A stretch of DNA of 64,000 nucleotides from GCA-2693325 sp036343635 (GTDB lineage Bacteria > Latescibacterota > UBA2968 > UBA8231): the NCBI GenBank assembly GCA_036343635.1, contig JAYYVF010000055.1, positions 1 to 64,000 of the forward strand, given 5' to 3'. Position 1 is the stretch's first letter, and each line of letters starts with the position of its first letter. Shown here in pieces: positions 25,927 to 35,589 of this stretch. The notes under the pieces were generated by a model. It made no database searches. It was not told where the DNA came from and saw only the letters and a list, made by a program, of their open reading frames with translations. A program made the translations under genes and the position numbers.

Positions 25927-26583
25927 ATGGCTCAGATTTTTCCAGAAAGTGCCAACTGGGCGTCCAAAGCCAGTATTTTGGCTGGACTACTTTTGGCCGC
26001 GAGTGTGCTTGGTGTGCTTCTAAACATCAACCGAATTCACTACGTGAACCGTGTTAATATTCCCTTGGATCAACCCGTCCCCTTTAGCCATAAACATCAT
26101 GTTACGGGTCTAGGTATAGACTGTCGCTATTGTCATACCTCGGTAGAAAAGGGTGCCTTTGCCGGTATCCCTCCTACTGAAACGTGTATGACCTGTCACT
26201 CACAAATTTGGACTGAGGCTCCTATCCTTGAGCCTGTCAGAGCAAGCTGGCGGGACAATGAGCCTATTGAGTGGAATAGAGTTCATGACTTACCCGATTT
26301 TGTTTACTTCAACCATAGCATCCATTTGGCAAAAGGCGTAGGTTGTCAAACCTGTCATGGGCAAGTAGATCAAATGCCACTAATGTGGAAAGTAAACTCT
26401 TTAAATATGGAATGGTGCATCGAATGCCATAAAAATCCGGAGAGGTTCATTCGACCCAAAGATCAGGTTTATAGTATGACCTATAGGCCTCCTAGCAATC
26501 AAGAGGCATTAGGGAAGCAACTCGTAGCAGACTATGATATAAACACCCAACAATTACTAAACTGTTCGGTATGCCATCGATGA
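25927..26583 (+). CDS. actA: ACIII pentaheme cytochrome c subunit ActA
   Basis: A 218-residue membrane-anchored multiheme cytochrome. One N-terminal membrane helix (about residues 15-33) is followed by five CxxCH heme c sites: CRYCH (66-70), CMTCH (87-91), CQTCH (140-144), CIECH (164-168) and CSVCH (213-217). In alternative complex III ActA carries electrons from the iron-sulfur subunit ActB toward the cytochrome c acceptor on the outer face of the inner membrane. Its stop overlaps the actB ATG (ATGA). First gene of a roughly 12-kb co-directional respiratory cluster. Confidence 0.95.
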   Translation: MAQIFPESANWASKASILAGLLLAASVLGVLLNINRIHYVNRVNIPLDQPVPFSHKHHVTGLGIDCRYCHTSVEKGAFAGIPPTETCMTCHSQIWTEAPILEPVRASWRDNEPIEWNRVHDLPDFVYFNHSIHLAKGVGCQTCHGQVDQMPLMWKVNSLNMEWCIECHKNPERFIRPKDQVYSMTYRPPSNQEALGKQLVADYDINTQQLLNCSVCHR

Positions 26584-29500
26584 CTGATAAAACAACCATG
26601 CGCAAAGATCTCGGGGGTCAGGAGATCAGTAGACAATTGAAAAACAGCAGTAGCCAGACCTACTGGAGCAGCTTAGAAGACCTATCGCGCACCGATGAAT
26701 TTGTAGAAATGGTAGGTAGGGAATTTCCAGAACAGGCTGACCAGTTGATGGATAGCGAAAGTCGACGGAATTTCCTGAAGCTTATGGGAGCATCCTTTGC
26801 CTTGGGTGGTCTTTCCGCATGCACTATCCAACCCCAAGAGAAAATCGTGCCACAGGTACGTGCACCGGAAGAATTGATTCCCGGCAAACCCTCGTATTTT
26901 GCCTCTGCTTATCCCGATCATGGCTATGGCTTTGGCGTTTTAGTCGAGAGCCATATGGGCCGCCCAACTCGGGTCGATGGCAATGTTGCCCATCCTGCGA
27001 GCTTAGGAGGTTCCTCTTCTGCTATGCAGGCCTCAATCCTAGATCTCTATGATCCGGATCGCTTACAGACCATTACGAATGCCGGGCGTCTGTCGACACC
27101 CTCAGTATTTTGGGAGCAATTAGATAAACAATTAAACGTACATTCTATGCAAGATGGCCAAAGCCTCCGTGTATTGATGCAAACTTCTACTTCTCCTACA
27201 GAAGCAGATTTATTAAGCGCAATTCAATCTCGATATCCTGGTTTTAAGTGGCATCAGTTCGAACCACACAACCGGGACAACTACTTCGAAGGTAGTGATA
27301 TAGCGTTCGGGAAACACTTGAATTGCGACTATGACTTTTCTAAAGCCAAGGTGATCTTTTCTTTTGACTCTGATTTCACGAGAAAAGGTTCAACAAACGC
27401 CCGGTATGCTAAACAATTTTCAGCTGCCCGAAAAGTAAGAGACGGTCAATCATCAATGAATCGCCTCTACATGGCCGAACCTTCCCCAACATCTACCGGT
27501 AGCTTAGCCGATCACCGTTGGGCAATGAACTCTGCTTCGATGGAAGTCTTGGCTTTACAAATTGCCAGAGCATTAAACGTCTCCTTCACAAGCCGGGGAA
27601 AATCAGAAAATGCCCTCCCGACTGAAATGGTTAGGGCGATCGCAGATGATTTGTTTGCCAACAAAGGTAAATCACTTGTTATTGCTGGGGAGTCCTGTAG
27701 TCCCGAATTACACGCTCTCGTTCATGCAATAAACAATAAACTTAAAAATGTCGGTTCAACAGTTTTCTATCGTACTCCGGTCGAAATCAGTTCGGAATCT
27801 CAGAAAACATCATTTGGCGAGCTGATTAAAGATATGAATAATGGCGATGTAAAATCGCTTATCGTCTTGGGCGGCAATCCACTCTTCCATGCACCGGTTG
27901 ATTCTGGTTTTGCTGATGCGTTTTCGAAAGTTGATTTCAGAGTTCACCTGACGTCTCATGTAAACGACACGTCAGAGCATTGCCATTGGCAGGTAGCTTC
28001 CTCACACTATTTGGAAGCCTGGGGAGATATTCGTGCCTTTGATGGTACCGTATCTATTATTCAACCTCTCATTAAACCTCTTTACAAATCTATTTCAAGG
28101 CTTGAACTTCTTGGATTCATGGCTGGGAAAGCAGGCCTCTCAGGTATAGAATTAGTCAAAAGACACTGGGAAACACATACGCTCGAGGCCAACTTTGCCA
28201 CGTTTTGGCGAAAAACTCTTCATGATGGCGTTATGGCAAATACCAAATTCGACGAATTAACGCCCAAGATTAATAACCTAAGACTTTCGGATCATTTTGG
28301 TATTCTCCTTGAGGAAGACCTCGTTGAATTACAATTACGTCCGGATCCTATGATTGATGATGGGCGTTTTTCCAACAACGGATGGCTCCAAGAGAGTCCC
28401 CGCCCGATTTCAAAGTTAACCTGGGATAACGCAGCTATTGTCAGTCCCAAAACGGCCGAGCGTCTGCGCCTAAAGAGTAACCACATGGCAGACCTTCGAT
28501 TAGGTGATTTGAGCCTAAAGCTACCTGTTTGGGTCCTTCCGGGGCAGGCCGAGAACGTCATCACGGTGCATACTGGATTCGGGCAACAAGGCTTCGGGCG
28601 GGTATCTAATGGTTCAGGTTTCAATGCCTACTTGTTAGCTACTACATCAAATCCCGACGGTAATGTGGGCCTCAAAGTAATCGCCTCATTCGACAAATAC
28701 GAATTGGCGTGCACGCAAGAACATTCCAAAATGACAGATGGCTATGAACGCATCGACGAACTCGGGACGGCCACCTTCGAAGACCGGAAATTAATCCGTG
28801 AGAGCACCTTCAAGGAATACAAACGCAATCCCGACTTTGCCCACGAGGGGGTCCACGATCCTCCCGATGACATGACCTTATATAATAGGAGTGATCACGA
28901 GTATGATGGATACGCTTGGGGTATGGTTGTTGACCTTGGTGTGTGCGGCGGCTGTAACGTCTGTGCCATAGCCTGTCAATCAGAGAATAATATTCCTGTC
29001 GTTGGAAAAGAGCAGGTACTAAACGGGCGAGAATTGTCCTGGATAAGAATTGACCGTTACTACAAAGGAGAAATTGAAAATCCGCGTATAGTTCACCAGC
29101 CCGTTACCTGCATGCACTGCGAAAATGCTCCTTGTGAGGTCGTTTGCCCTGTGGCCGCTACGGTTCATAGCAAAGAAGGCCTAAATGATATGATCTATAA
29201 TCGATGTGTGGGAACACGTTATTGCGCAAACAATTGCCCTTACAAAGTTAGACGATTTAACTTTTTGCAATATGCTAATAGAACATCCGAAAGTTTGAAA
29301 CTTCAGCGTAATCCAGATGTGACAGTTCGTTCGAGAGGGGTCATGGAAAAGTGCACTTATTGTGTACAACGAATCAATCAGGCCCGAATAGAATCGAAGA
29401 AGTCAGGGATTCCAATAAAAGACGGACAAATACAGACGGCCTGCCAACAGGCCTGTCCTTCAGATGCCATCATTTTCGGTGATATCAACGATCCAGCTAG

Positions 29501-29621
29501 CCAGGTGAGCAAATACAAAGCCTCCAAATTGAATTATGGCATTTTGACAGATTTGAATACGCGACCCCGCACTACCTATTTGGCCGCTGTTCGAAACCCT
29601 AACCCGAGTATTGAGGTCTAA
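26580..29621 (+). CDS. actB: ACIII iron-sulfur/molybdopterin-like subunit ActB
   Basis: A 1013-residue fusion. Near residues 61-81 is a Tat-type signal ('SRRNFLKLMGASFALGGLSAC') placed internally, as usual in ActB. The large N-terminal part has the molybdopterin oxidoreductase fold but is not expected to bind molybdenum in ACIII. The C-terminal 250 residues are a ferredoxin-like module with four cysteine clusters: 'CGGCNVCAIACQ', 'CMHCENAPCEVVCP', 'CVGTRYCANNCP' and 'CTYCVQ'/'CQQACP'. These would hold three 4Fe-4S and one 3Fe-4S cluster. It transfers electrons from the quinol site in ActC to ActA. Confidence 0.95.
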   Translation: MTDKTTMRKDLGGQEISRQLKNSSSQTYWSSLEDLSRTDEFVEMVGREFPEQADQLMDSESRRNFLKLMGASFALGGLSACTIQPQEKIVPQVRAPEELIPGKPSYFASAYPDHGYGFGVLVESHMGRPTRVDGNVAHPASLGGSSSAMQASILDLYDPDRLQTITNAGRLSTPSVFWEQLDKQLNVHSMQDGQSLRVLMQTSTSPTEADLLSAIQSRYPGFKWHQFEPHNRDNYFEGSDIAFGKHLNCDYDFSKAKVIFSFDSDFTRKGSTNARYAKQFSAARKVRDGQSSMNRLYMAEPSPTSTGSLADHRWAMNSASMEVLALQIARALNVSFTSRGKSENALPTEMVRAIADDLFANKGKSLVIAGESCSPELHALVHAINNKLKNVGSTVFYRTPVEISSESQKTSFGELIKDMNNGDVKSLIVLGGNPLFHAPVDSGFADAFSKVDFRVHLTSHVNDTSEHCHWQVASSHYLEAWGDIRAFDGTVSIIQPLIKPLYKSISRLELLGFMAGKAGLSGIELVKRHWETHTLEANFATFWRKTLHDGVMANTKFDELTPKINNLRLSDHFGILLEEDLVELQLRPDPMIDDGRFSNNGWLQESPRPISKLTWDNAAIVSPKTAERLRLKSNHMADLRLGDLSLKLPVWVLPGQAENVITVHTGFGQQGFGRVSNGSGFNAYLLATTSNPDGNVGLKVIASFDKYELACTQEHSKMTDGYERIDELGTATFEDRKLIRESTFKEYKRNPDFAHEGVHDPPDDMTLYNRSDHEYDGYAWGMVVDLGVCGGCNVCAIACQSENNIPVVGKEQVLNGRELSWIRIDRYYKGEIENPRIVHQPVTCMHCENAPCEVVCPVAATVHSKEGLNDMIYNRCVGTRYCANNCPYKVRRFNFLQYANRTSESLKLQRNPDVTVRSRGVMEKCTYCVQRINQARIESKKSGIPIKDGQIQTACQQACPSDAIIFGDINDPASQVSKYKASKLNYGILTDLNTRPRTTYLAAVRNPNPSIEV

Positions 29622-29623
29622 AT

Positions 29624-30994
29624 ATGTCAGAGGCTGCCGAAAAATCATATCAGCCCCCAGTTGAAGAACTGGGTCCCGGGCAAACAACCTTTACTTCTAT
29701 TACCGACAAAATCAGTGGCGCTGTTTTAACAAAACATACACCGATATTCTGGTTTATTTCTTTCGCAGTTGGATTCATTTGCTTACACGGATTGATGATT
29801 GGAGCTCCCTATTTATTGTATGAAGGCACCGGAATCTGGGGACTAAATAATCCCGTTGGATGGGGATGGGCAATTATCAATTTTATCTGGTGGATTGGAA
29901 TTGGACACGCTGGAACACTGATTTCAGCAATTTTGCTACTATTCAGGCAAAGATGGCGTACGAGTATTAATAGAGCTGCTGAAGCGATGACTATTTTTGC
30001 TGTACTCTGTGCTGCTCAGTTTCCACTTCTACATACCGGCAGGCCCTGGTTGGCCGCATACTGGCTACTGCCCTATCCTAATTCGATGGCCATGTGGGTA
30101 AATTTTCGGAGTCCTTTGTTATGGGACGTCTTCGCCGTTTCCACATATCTTATAGTTTCGCTTGTTTTCTGGTATGTCGGACTTATTCCAGATTTAGCCA
30201 GTTTCCGTGACAAAGCCAAGAATAGATTTGCCCAGCTTCTTTATGGTTTTCTGTCACTCGGATGGCGTGGTTCAGCCTTCCACTGGGAACGCTATGAATT
30301 GGCCTCATTGATATTGGCTGGACTTTCTACCCCGTTGGTTCTTTCGGTTCATAGCATCGTTAGCTTTGACTTTTCGACAGGTATTATACCCGGATGGCAC
30401 ACAACCATCTTCCCGCCCTATTTCGTAGCTGGAGCTATTTTCGCCGGGTTTGCGATGGTACTGACTCTTATGATTCCACTTAGAAAAGTCTACGGACTGT
30501 ATGATTTTATAACAGAACGGCATTTAAATAACATGTCTAAAGTTATGCTAACGGCCGGACTTATTGTGGCGTATGGCTATTTTATGGAGACAGTTATTGC
30601 TGAATATAGTGGAAGCCAGTGGGAAATGTATATGATGCGGAACCGAATGTATGGACCCTATGGGGATTTTTATTGGGCCCTTATACTCTGCAATATTATT
30701 ATTCCACAATTGCTTTGGTTTCGCTATTTCCGCCTTCATCCGATCTGGCTGTGGATCATTTGTCAATTTATTAATGTAGGTATGTGGCTCGAGCGGTTTG
30801 TAATAGTTGTGATGAGCCTACACCGTGATTTTATGCCTTCATCGTGGGGTAGCTACAGCGCAACCATTTGGGATGCCGCTATTTACGTTGGTACTATCGG
30901 GTTATTTATCGTTTTATTTTTTGCCTTTATACGCGGGTTTCCAATGATCTCTATTCATGAAATTCGAACACTTTTGAAAATAGGAAAACACTAA
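29624..30994 (+). CDS. actC: ACIII membrane subunit ActC (NrfD family)
   Basis: A 456-residue polytopic protein of the NrfD/PsrC family with about ten membrane helices. Landmarks include 'IGIGHAGTLISAILLLFRQRWRTSINRAAEAMT', with the conserved His/Arg near the proposed quinol site, and 'SIVSFDFSTGIIPGWHTTIFPPYFVAGAIFAGFAM'. It oxidises menaquinol or ubiquinol and passes electrons to the iron-sulfur clusters of ActB. It starts two bases after actB and its product resembles ActF, the second NrfD-like subunit of the complex. Confidence 0.95.
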   Translation: MSEAAEKSYQPPVEELGPGQTTFTSITDKISGAVLTKHTPIFWFISFAVGFICLHGLMIGAPYLLYEGTGIWGLNNPVGWGWAIINFIWWIGIGHAGTLISAILLLFRQRWRTSINRAAEAMTIFAVLCAAQFPLLHTGRPWLAAYWLLPYPNSMAMWVNFRSPLLWDVFAVSTYLIVSLVFWYVGLIPDLASFRDKAKNRFAQLLYGFLSLGWRGSAFHWERYELASLILAGLSTPLVLSVHSIVSFDFSTGIIPGWHTTIFPPYFVAGAIFAGFAMVLTLMIPLRKVYGLYDFITERHLNNMSKVMLTAGLIVAYGYFMETVIAEYSGSQWEMYMMRNRMYGPYGDFYWALILCNIIIPQLLWFRYFRLHPIWLWIICQFINVGMWLERFVIVVMSLHRDFMPSSWGSYSATIWDAAIYVGTIGLFIVLFFAFIRGFPMISIHEIRTLLKIGKH

Positions 30995-31006
30995 GAGACT
31001 ATCGCA

Positions 31007-31552
31007 ATGCACCATGAAGAAAAATCACCCTTTCACGGGGTCATGGCACAGTTTGATAATCCAAACGATTTGTTAGCCGCAGCTCGCAATGCGTTTGCAG
31101 CCGGCTATAGAAAGATGGACGCCTATAGTCCCTTGCCGGTTCATGGCCTTGCGGATGCCTTAGGATATAAACGGACACGGCTCCCCTGGTTAGTCTTCGT
31201 CATGGGAATCATAGGAGGTGTCGCCGGTTACGCACTTTGTTATTGGACATCGGTTATCGATTATCCATTGAATGTCGGGGGACGGCCTTTTCATAGTGGA
31301 CCGGCATTCATTCCGATCACGTTCGAACTGACAATACTCTTTGCAGCCCTTACCTCGGCTTTCGGCATGTTGATCGCTAATGGTCTACCGCAACCATACC
31401 ATCCTGTTTTTAACGTTTCCAGTTTTTCTCATGCGAGCTCTGACATGTTTTTCCTTTGCATTGAGTCGACCGATGAAAAGTTTGATTTAGACAGCACCAC
31501 ACAATTTTTGCAAAGCCAAAATCCTGAAGAGGTAACGTCCGTTGAAAACTAA
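31007..31552 (+). CDS. actD: ACIII subunit ActD (DUF3341)
   Basis: A 181-residue DUF3341 protein. The N-terminal cytoplasmic part has the family signature 'GVMAQFDNPNDLLAAARNAFAAGYRKMDAYSPLPVHGL'. Two membrane helices follow ('LPWLVFVMGIIGGVAGYALCYW' and 'FELTILFAALTSAFGMLIANGL'), joined by a periplasmic loop with 'YPLNVGGRPFHSGPAFIPIT'. In ACIII structures ActD clamps the membrane subunits. Its 3' end overlaps the start of actE by 11 bases. Confidence 0.93.
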   Translation: MHHEEKSPFHGVMAQFDNPNDLLAAARNAFAAGYRKMDAYSPLPVHGLADALGYKRTRLPWLVFVMGIIGGVAGYALCYWTSVIDYPLNVGGRPFHSGPAFIPITFELTILFAALTSAFGMLIANGLPQPYHPVFNVSSFSHASSDMFFLCIESTDEKFDLDSTTQFLQSQNPEEVTSVEN

Positions 31553-32132
31553 ACTGGTTTGCAATCGGCTCTTGCGCGGCGTTTCCGTATTGTTTTACAC
31601 CCTGGTTCTGTCTGGATGTGAGCTAAGACAGGCCATGTATGACCAGGAAAAATACGAACCTTTGGAAAAATCTACCTTCTTCGCGGACGGCTTATCTTTT
31701 AGACCTCAAATAGAAGGTACGGTGGCTCGAGGACAACTTAGGCTGGATACGCATTTCTATGAAGGCACTATCGACGGTGAATTAAGTAAGAGTTTGCCAA
31801 TAGAGGTAACGAAGGATGTCCTTGAATCGGGACAGGAGCGTTATAATATTTATTGTACGCCTTGCCATGATCGAACTGGCCAGGGTAATGGAATTATCGT
31901 TACACGTGGATTGAAACAACCACCCAGTTTCCACACCACGCGTCTACAAGAGATGCCTGTCGGTTATTATTTTGACGTAATGACAAACGGTTATGGTGTT
32001 ATGTACAGTTATGCTTCTCGCATACCCGTTGCAGACCGTTGGGCAATTGCTGCTTATATCCGAACCCTCCAACTAAGCCAACATATTGATATTGGCAAAC
32101 TTCCAGTTGAGGATCAAAAACAATTTCAATGA
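31542..32132 (+). CDS. actE: ACIII monoheme cytochrome c lipoprotein ActE
   Basis: A 196-residue lipoprotein: signal peptide with lipobox 'LVLSGC', then a class I cytochrome c domain with one heme site 'CTPCHD' at about residue 105 and a distal Met in the 'MPVGYYFDVMTNGYGVMYSYA' region. It is the mobile or tethered electron outlet of ACIII toward the oxidase. TTG start with GAGG nine bases upstream, overlapping actD. The stop overlaps the actF ATG by four bases. Confidence 0.93.
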   Translation: MKTKLVCNRLLRGVSVLFYTLVLSGCELRQAMYDQEKYEPLEKSTFFADGLSFRPQIEGTVARGQLRLDTHFYEGTIDGELSKSLPIEVTKDVLESGQERYNIYCTPCHDRTGQGNGIIVTRGLKQPPSFHTTRLQEMPVGYYFDVMTNGYGVMYSYASRIPVADRWAIAAYIRTLQLSQHIDIGKLPVEDQKQFQ

Positions 32133-33379
32133 ATGACGAAATAATACAGCAGTCAGAGGCACTTAAGCCCGAATTCGACAACCTTCGAAAACGCTTTTTT
32201 ATCATCGGTGTAATTGGTTTAGTTGCTTCGTTAGTTGGACTGTTTTTATCCACAGACCATTATAATCAGTTCTTTCAATCTTACCTTGTTGCCTTCACCT
32301 ACTGGGTGAGTATTCCTTTAGGAAGTTTACTGATTCTTATGATACATCAGGTGGGTGGCGGAACCTGGGGCTTCACTATCCGCAGACAACTGGAAGCGGC
32401 CTCACGGACTCTTCCTCTTCTCTTCGTTTTTTCTATTCCGATTCTGGCCTTTGGTATTCACTCACTATATGAGTGGAGCCATACGGATGTACTCGCTGAT
32501 GATGCCCTCCTCAGATATAAGGCCTCATTCCTAAATGAGTCCTATTTCCGCATCAGATCAGTCGTATATTTCCTTATCTGGGGAATCTTAATCTTCCTGT
32601 TGAGCCGATGGTCGGCCAAACAAGATAATGAGACCTCTACCAACGCAACTTGGAAAATGCAGAAACTCAGCGGCCCCGGAATTGTTATTTTCTTTTTAAC
32701 AACGACGATGGCTACCATAGATTGGATGATGTCCATAGAGCCTCATTGGTTTTCAACAATATTTGGTGTAATTCAAATAATTGGTCAGGCACTCATAGCC
32801 TGGTCCTTCATAACCCTTGTTTCCATATATCTGGCTGACAAAAAACCAATAGGACGTTTGTTAACCGGTGGACGTTTAGCTGATCTTGGTACCTTCATGC
32901 TGGCTACGGTCATGCTGTGGGCATACACTTCCTTCTCGCAACTGCTAATTATTTGGTCAGGAAACCTGCCTGAGGAGATTACCTGGTTTATTACCAGGAC
33001 TTCAGGAGGATGGGAATATCTCTCGTATGGTCTTATTGGCCTTCATTTTTTCTTTCCCTTTTTCTTCCTTATTTCCAGTACAATGAAATCAAAATTATCT
33101 GTGCTGAAATTTTTTGCCTGCTGGCTTCTGTTAGTGAGATTTTTTGATATTCTCTGGTATACAAGACCAACTTTCACGAAAATTGATCCATTACATGGCA
33201 ACCATTATAGCAGTGGATTTACCATAGACTGGTTGGATTTAGCAATTTTAGTTGCAATAGGCGGATTCGTTATCTCAATGTTTTTTTCACAGTTAAAAAA
33301 ACGACCGCTAATCGCGCTCAACGATCCCCGTTTCCCTGAGCTCTATGAGGCAGACGAGAAGGATGACCACCATGGATGA
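32129..33379 (+). CDS. actF: ACIII membrane subunit ActF
   Basis: A 416-residue polytopic protein with about ten helices, an NrfD-like homolog of ActC. Family features are 'AYTYWVSIPLGSLLILMIHQVGGGTWG'-like N-terminal residues, 'TMATIDWMMSIEPHWFSTIFG' and 'FTIDWLDLAILVAIGGFVI'. It packs against ActC and may take part in proton translocation. Its end overlaps the next small gene. Confidence 0.93.
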   Translation: MNDEIIQQSEALKPEFDNLRKRFFIIGVIGLVASLVGLFLSTDHYNQFFQSYLVAFTYWVSIPLGSLLILMIHQVGGGTWGFTIRRQLEAASRTLPLLFVFSIPILAFGIHSLYEWSHTDVLADDALLRYKASFLNESYFRIRSVVYFLIWGILIFLLSRWSAKQDNETSTNATWKMQKLSGPGIVIFFLTTTMATIDWMMSIEPHWFSTIFGVIQIIGQALIAWSFITLVSIYLADKKPIGRLLTGGRLADLGTFMLATVMLWAYTSFSQLLIIWSGNLPEEITWFITRTSGGWEYLSYGLIGLHFFFPFFFLISSTMKSKLSVLKFFACWLLLVRFFDILWYTRPTFTKIDPLHGNHYSSGFTIDWLDLAILVAIGGFVISMFFSQLKKRPLIALNDPRFPELYEADEKDDHHG

Positions 33380-33791
33380 GATGAAGTCGACTGAAGATAG
33401 ACCGAACTACGAAACCACGGATGCTCACATACGTCCTTTGGTGTATACAGGAGTTGTGATCCTCGTGTTGATGTTCGGATCATTCATTGGAATTATACCG
33501 CTCTTTAAAGTATTGGACTACTATCAACCTCTTTTCGATGATGAGGTAGCTCCGTTGGTTGATCAGCGTATAGGTAACAACGCTCCCAGACTGCAGATTG
33601 ACCCACCACGGCAGAAATTTGAACTCGCCGCTCAAGAAGATAAAATCCTAAATAACTACGCCTGGGTTGATCCAAACTTAAAGATTGTTCGTATTCCCAT
33701 AAACCGAGCCATTGAACTCGTAAGCGAAGGTACTCTTGTTTTACCTCATATTTCGATAAACAAAAAAATACATCAGGTCACACTTCCTTAA
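33372..33791 (+). CDS. Small membrane protein of the ACIII-oxidase cluster
   Basis: A 139-residue protein with one membrane helix near the N-terminus ('VYTGVVILVLMFGSFIGIIPLF') and a periplasmic domain containing 'NNAPRLQIDPPRQKFELAAQEDKIL', 'NYAWVDPNLKIVRIPINRAIELV'. The 'YxWVD...RIPInrAiEL' pattern recurs, as I recall, in uncharacterised small proteins encoded near caa3-type oxidases, but I cannot name a family. ATG with GAAGG nine bases upstream, embedded in the actF end; an ATG three codons earlier is an alternative. A structural or assembly role in the supercomplex is an inference. Confidence 0.7.
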   Translation: MDEMKSTEDRPNYETTDAHIRPLVYTGVVILVLMFGSFIGIIPLFKVLDYYQPLFDDEVAPLVDQRIGNNAPRLQIDPPRQKFELAAQEDKILNNYAWVDPNLKIVRIPINRAIELVSEGTLVLPHISINKKIHQVTLP

Positions 33792-33795
33792 CACT

Positions 33796-34638
33796 ATGAA
33801 TATGCAATTTATTTTAAAATATTTAACCTCTCTATTGTTTCTTGTGTTCTTAGTCCCAGACCAAACTGTGGCAGCAAAGCTGACAAAAGAGAGAATCGAT
33901 AAGATAGATTTTGAACAGCGTCTTGGTGAAAAGGTCTCTCCAGAGCTTACGTTCAGGGACCACAATGGCATCGCTGTTAGATTAGGCGATTTTCTTGGAG
34001 ACAAACCGATTATCCTGTCACTAGTTTATTACGAATGTCCCCTTCTTTGCGGCCAGGTCCTAAACTCACTGTTAAGATCCCTGAATGTTCTAAATTTTGA
34101 CATTGGCACCGAATATGACGTGATCAGTGTAAGTATTGACCCCAACGAAAGTCCCGACCTTGCCGCTGAAAAAAAACAGGCCTACATCGAGAAATACCGA
34201 GGTGAAAATGCAGAAAAAGGTTGGAATTTCTGGGTTGGCGACCAAGATCAAATAGACAAAATTGCTAGTTCGGTAGGATTCAAATACGAATATGATTCTG
34301 AGACAGATCAATATGTTCATGCAAGTGGTATTATAGTACTCACACCTGATGGGCAAATAGCTCGGTATTTTTATGGGTTGGATTACCCTCCACGAGACCT
34401 CCGTTGGGGACTGGTTGAAGCTTCCAAGGGAAAAATAGGAAACCCCGTGGACGAGCTTTTGTTACTCTGTTATTCTTATGACCCTCTGACCGGCGAATAT
34501 GGAATCATGATTATGAACGCTCTTCGTATTGGCTCTGTCTTAGCTATGCTCTCATTGGCAACCTTTGTTTTCGTCATGCTGCGACGCGAGCGACGCAAGA
34601 GCACTCCGCTGTCCACACAAAAAATGGAGCCTCGTTAG
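33796..34638 (+). CDS. SCO1/SenC family copper chaperone
   Basis: A 280-residue protein with a signal peptide ('LTSLLFLVFLVPDQTVAA'), a thioredoxin-like domain and a C-terminal membrane helix ('IGSVLAMLSLATFVFVMLR'). The copper site is the CxxxC in 'YYECPLLCGQVL' plus the His in 'QYVHASGIIVL'. It assembles the CuA centre of cytochrome oxidase, matching its place directly before the CuA subunit gene. The C-terminal anchor is found in ACIII-associated SCO proteins. Confidence 0.93.
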   Translation: MNMQFILKYLTSLLFLVFLVPDQTVAAKLTKERIDKIDFEQRLGEKVSPELTFRDHNGIAVRLGDFLGDKPIILSLVYYECPLLCGQVLNSLLRSLNVLNFDIGTEYDVISVSIDPNESPDLAAEKKQAYIEKYRGENAEKGWNFWVGDQDQIDKIASSVGFKYEYDSETDQYVHASGIIVLTPDGQIARYFYGLDYPPRDLRWGLVEASKGKIGNPVDELLLLCYSYDPLTGEYGIMIMNALRIGSVLAMLSLATFVFVMLRRERRKSTPLSTQKMEPR

Positions 34639-34640
34639 GT

Positions 34641-35576
34641 ATGTCTGATTTTCCTCTATGGCCCGAACAGGCATCGTCGGTAGCATGGCAAGTAGACGCT
34701 CTATACGGTCTACTCTTAGCGTTGACTCTCCTATTCACCGTTCTCGTTTTCGGGCTCGTAATAGTCTTCGCATTAAAATACCGCCGTAAATCGGATGACG
34801 AAGTCCCAGAGCAGATTCACGGATCTATCCCTTTGGAACTTGCTTGGACTATAATACCTTTATTTATGGCCATTGGCGTTTTCACTTTAGGTGCGGATGT
34901 GTTTTTTAGGCTACAAAGAGCTCCGGCGGACCCGTTAGAGGTCTATGTGGTCGGTAAACAATGGATGTGGAAACTTCAGCACGAATCAGGAAAACGCGAG
35001 ATTAATACCCTGCATGTACCCGTAGGCCAACCGGTGCGCTTAACCATGACTTCGGAAGATGTGTTACATGATTTCTTCGTTCCAGCCTTTCGCGTAAAAC
35101 AAGACGTTGTCCCGGGCAGATACACTACTATGTGGTTTGAGGCAACGAAAGTTGGAGAATATCATCTTTTCTGCGCGGAATATTGCGGAACGCAGCATGC
35201 CTATATGATAGGTAAGGTCATCGCAATGGAACCCGGTGATTATCACGATTGGTTAATGGGTGGCCAAAACGCCTCCCTGTCCATGGCTGAAGCCGGTGAA
35301 AAACAATTCACTCAACTAGGATGTCAAACATGCCATAAGAGTAGTTCTGATGGCCGAGGACCAACCTTGATTGGCGTTTATAACGAGCCACAAAAACTAA
35401 CCAATGGCCAGGAGGTAATGGCCGATGTCCAATATTTGAGAGAATCTATTTTATATCCAAATGCTAAAATAGTGGATGGATATCAACCGATTATGCCAGG
35501 GTTTGACGGGCAAATAAATGAACAGTCACTACTTCAACTTGTTGCTTACATCAAATCCTTAAACGAAACACCATAA
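34641..35576 (+). CDS. coxB: Cytochrome c oxidase subunit II with fused cytochrome c (caa3 type)
   Basis: A 311-residue protein. Two membrane helices ('LYGLLLALTLLFTVLVFGLVIVFALKY' and 'LELAWTIIPLFMAIGVFTLG') precede a cupredoxin domain. The CuA ligands are the His in 'EDVLHDFFVP', the cysteines and Glu of 'CAEYCGTQHAYM' and its following His/Met. A C-terminal cytochrome c domain carries 'CQTCHKS' with a late Met in 'IMPGFDG'. Electrons enter here from ACIII and pass through heme c to CuA and on to subunit I. Confidence 0.96.
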   Translation: MSDFPLWPEQASSVAWQVDALYGLLLALTLLFTVLVFGLVIVFALKYRRKSDDEVPEQIHGSIPLELAWTIIPLFMAIGVFTLGADVFFRLQRAPADPLEVYVVGKQWMWKLQHESGKREINTLHVPVGQPVRLTMTSEDVLHDFFVPAFRVKQDVVPGRYTTMWFEATKVGEYHLFCAEYCGTQHAYMIGKVIAMEPGDYHDWLMGGQNASLSMAEAGEKQFTQLGCQTCHKSSSDGRGPTLIGVYNEPQKLTNGQEVMADVQYLRESILYPNAKIVDGYQPIMPGFDGQINEQSLLQLVAYIKSLNETP

Positions 35577-35589
35577 GGAAAAAACGCGT

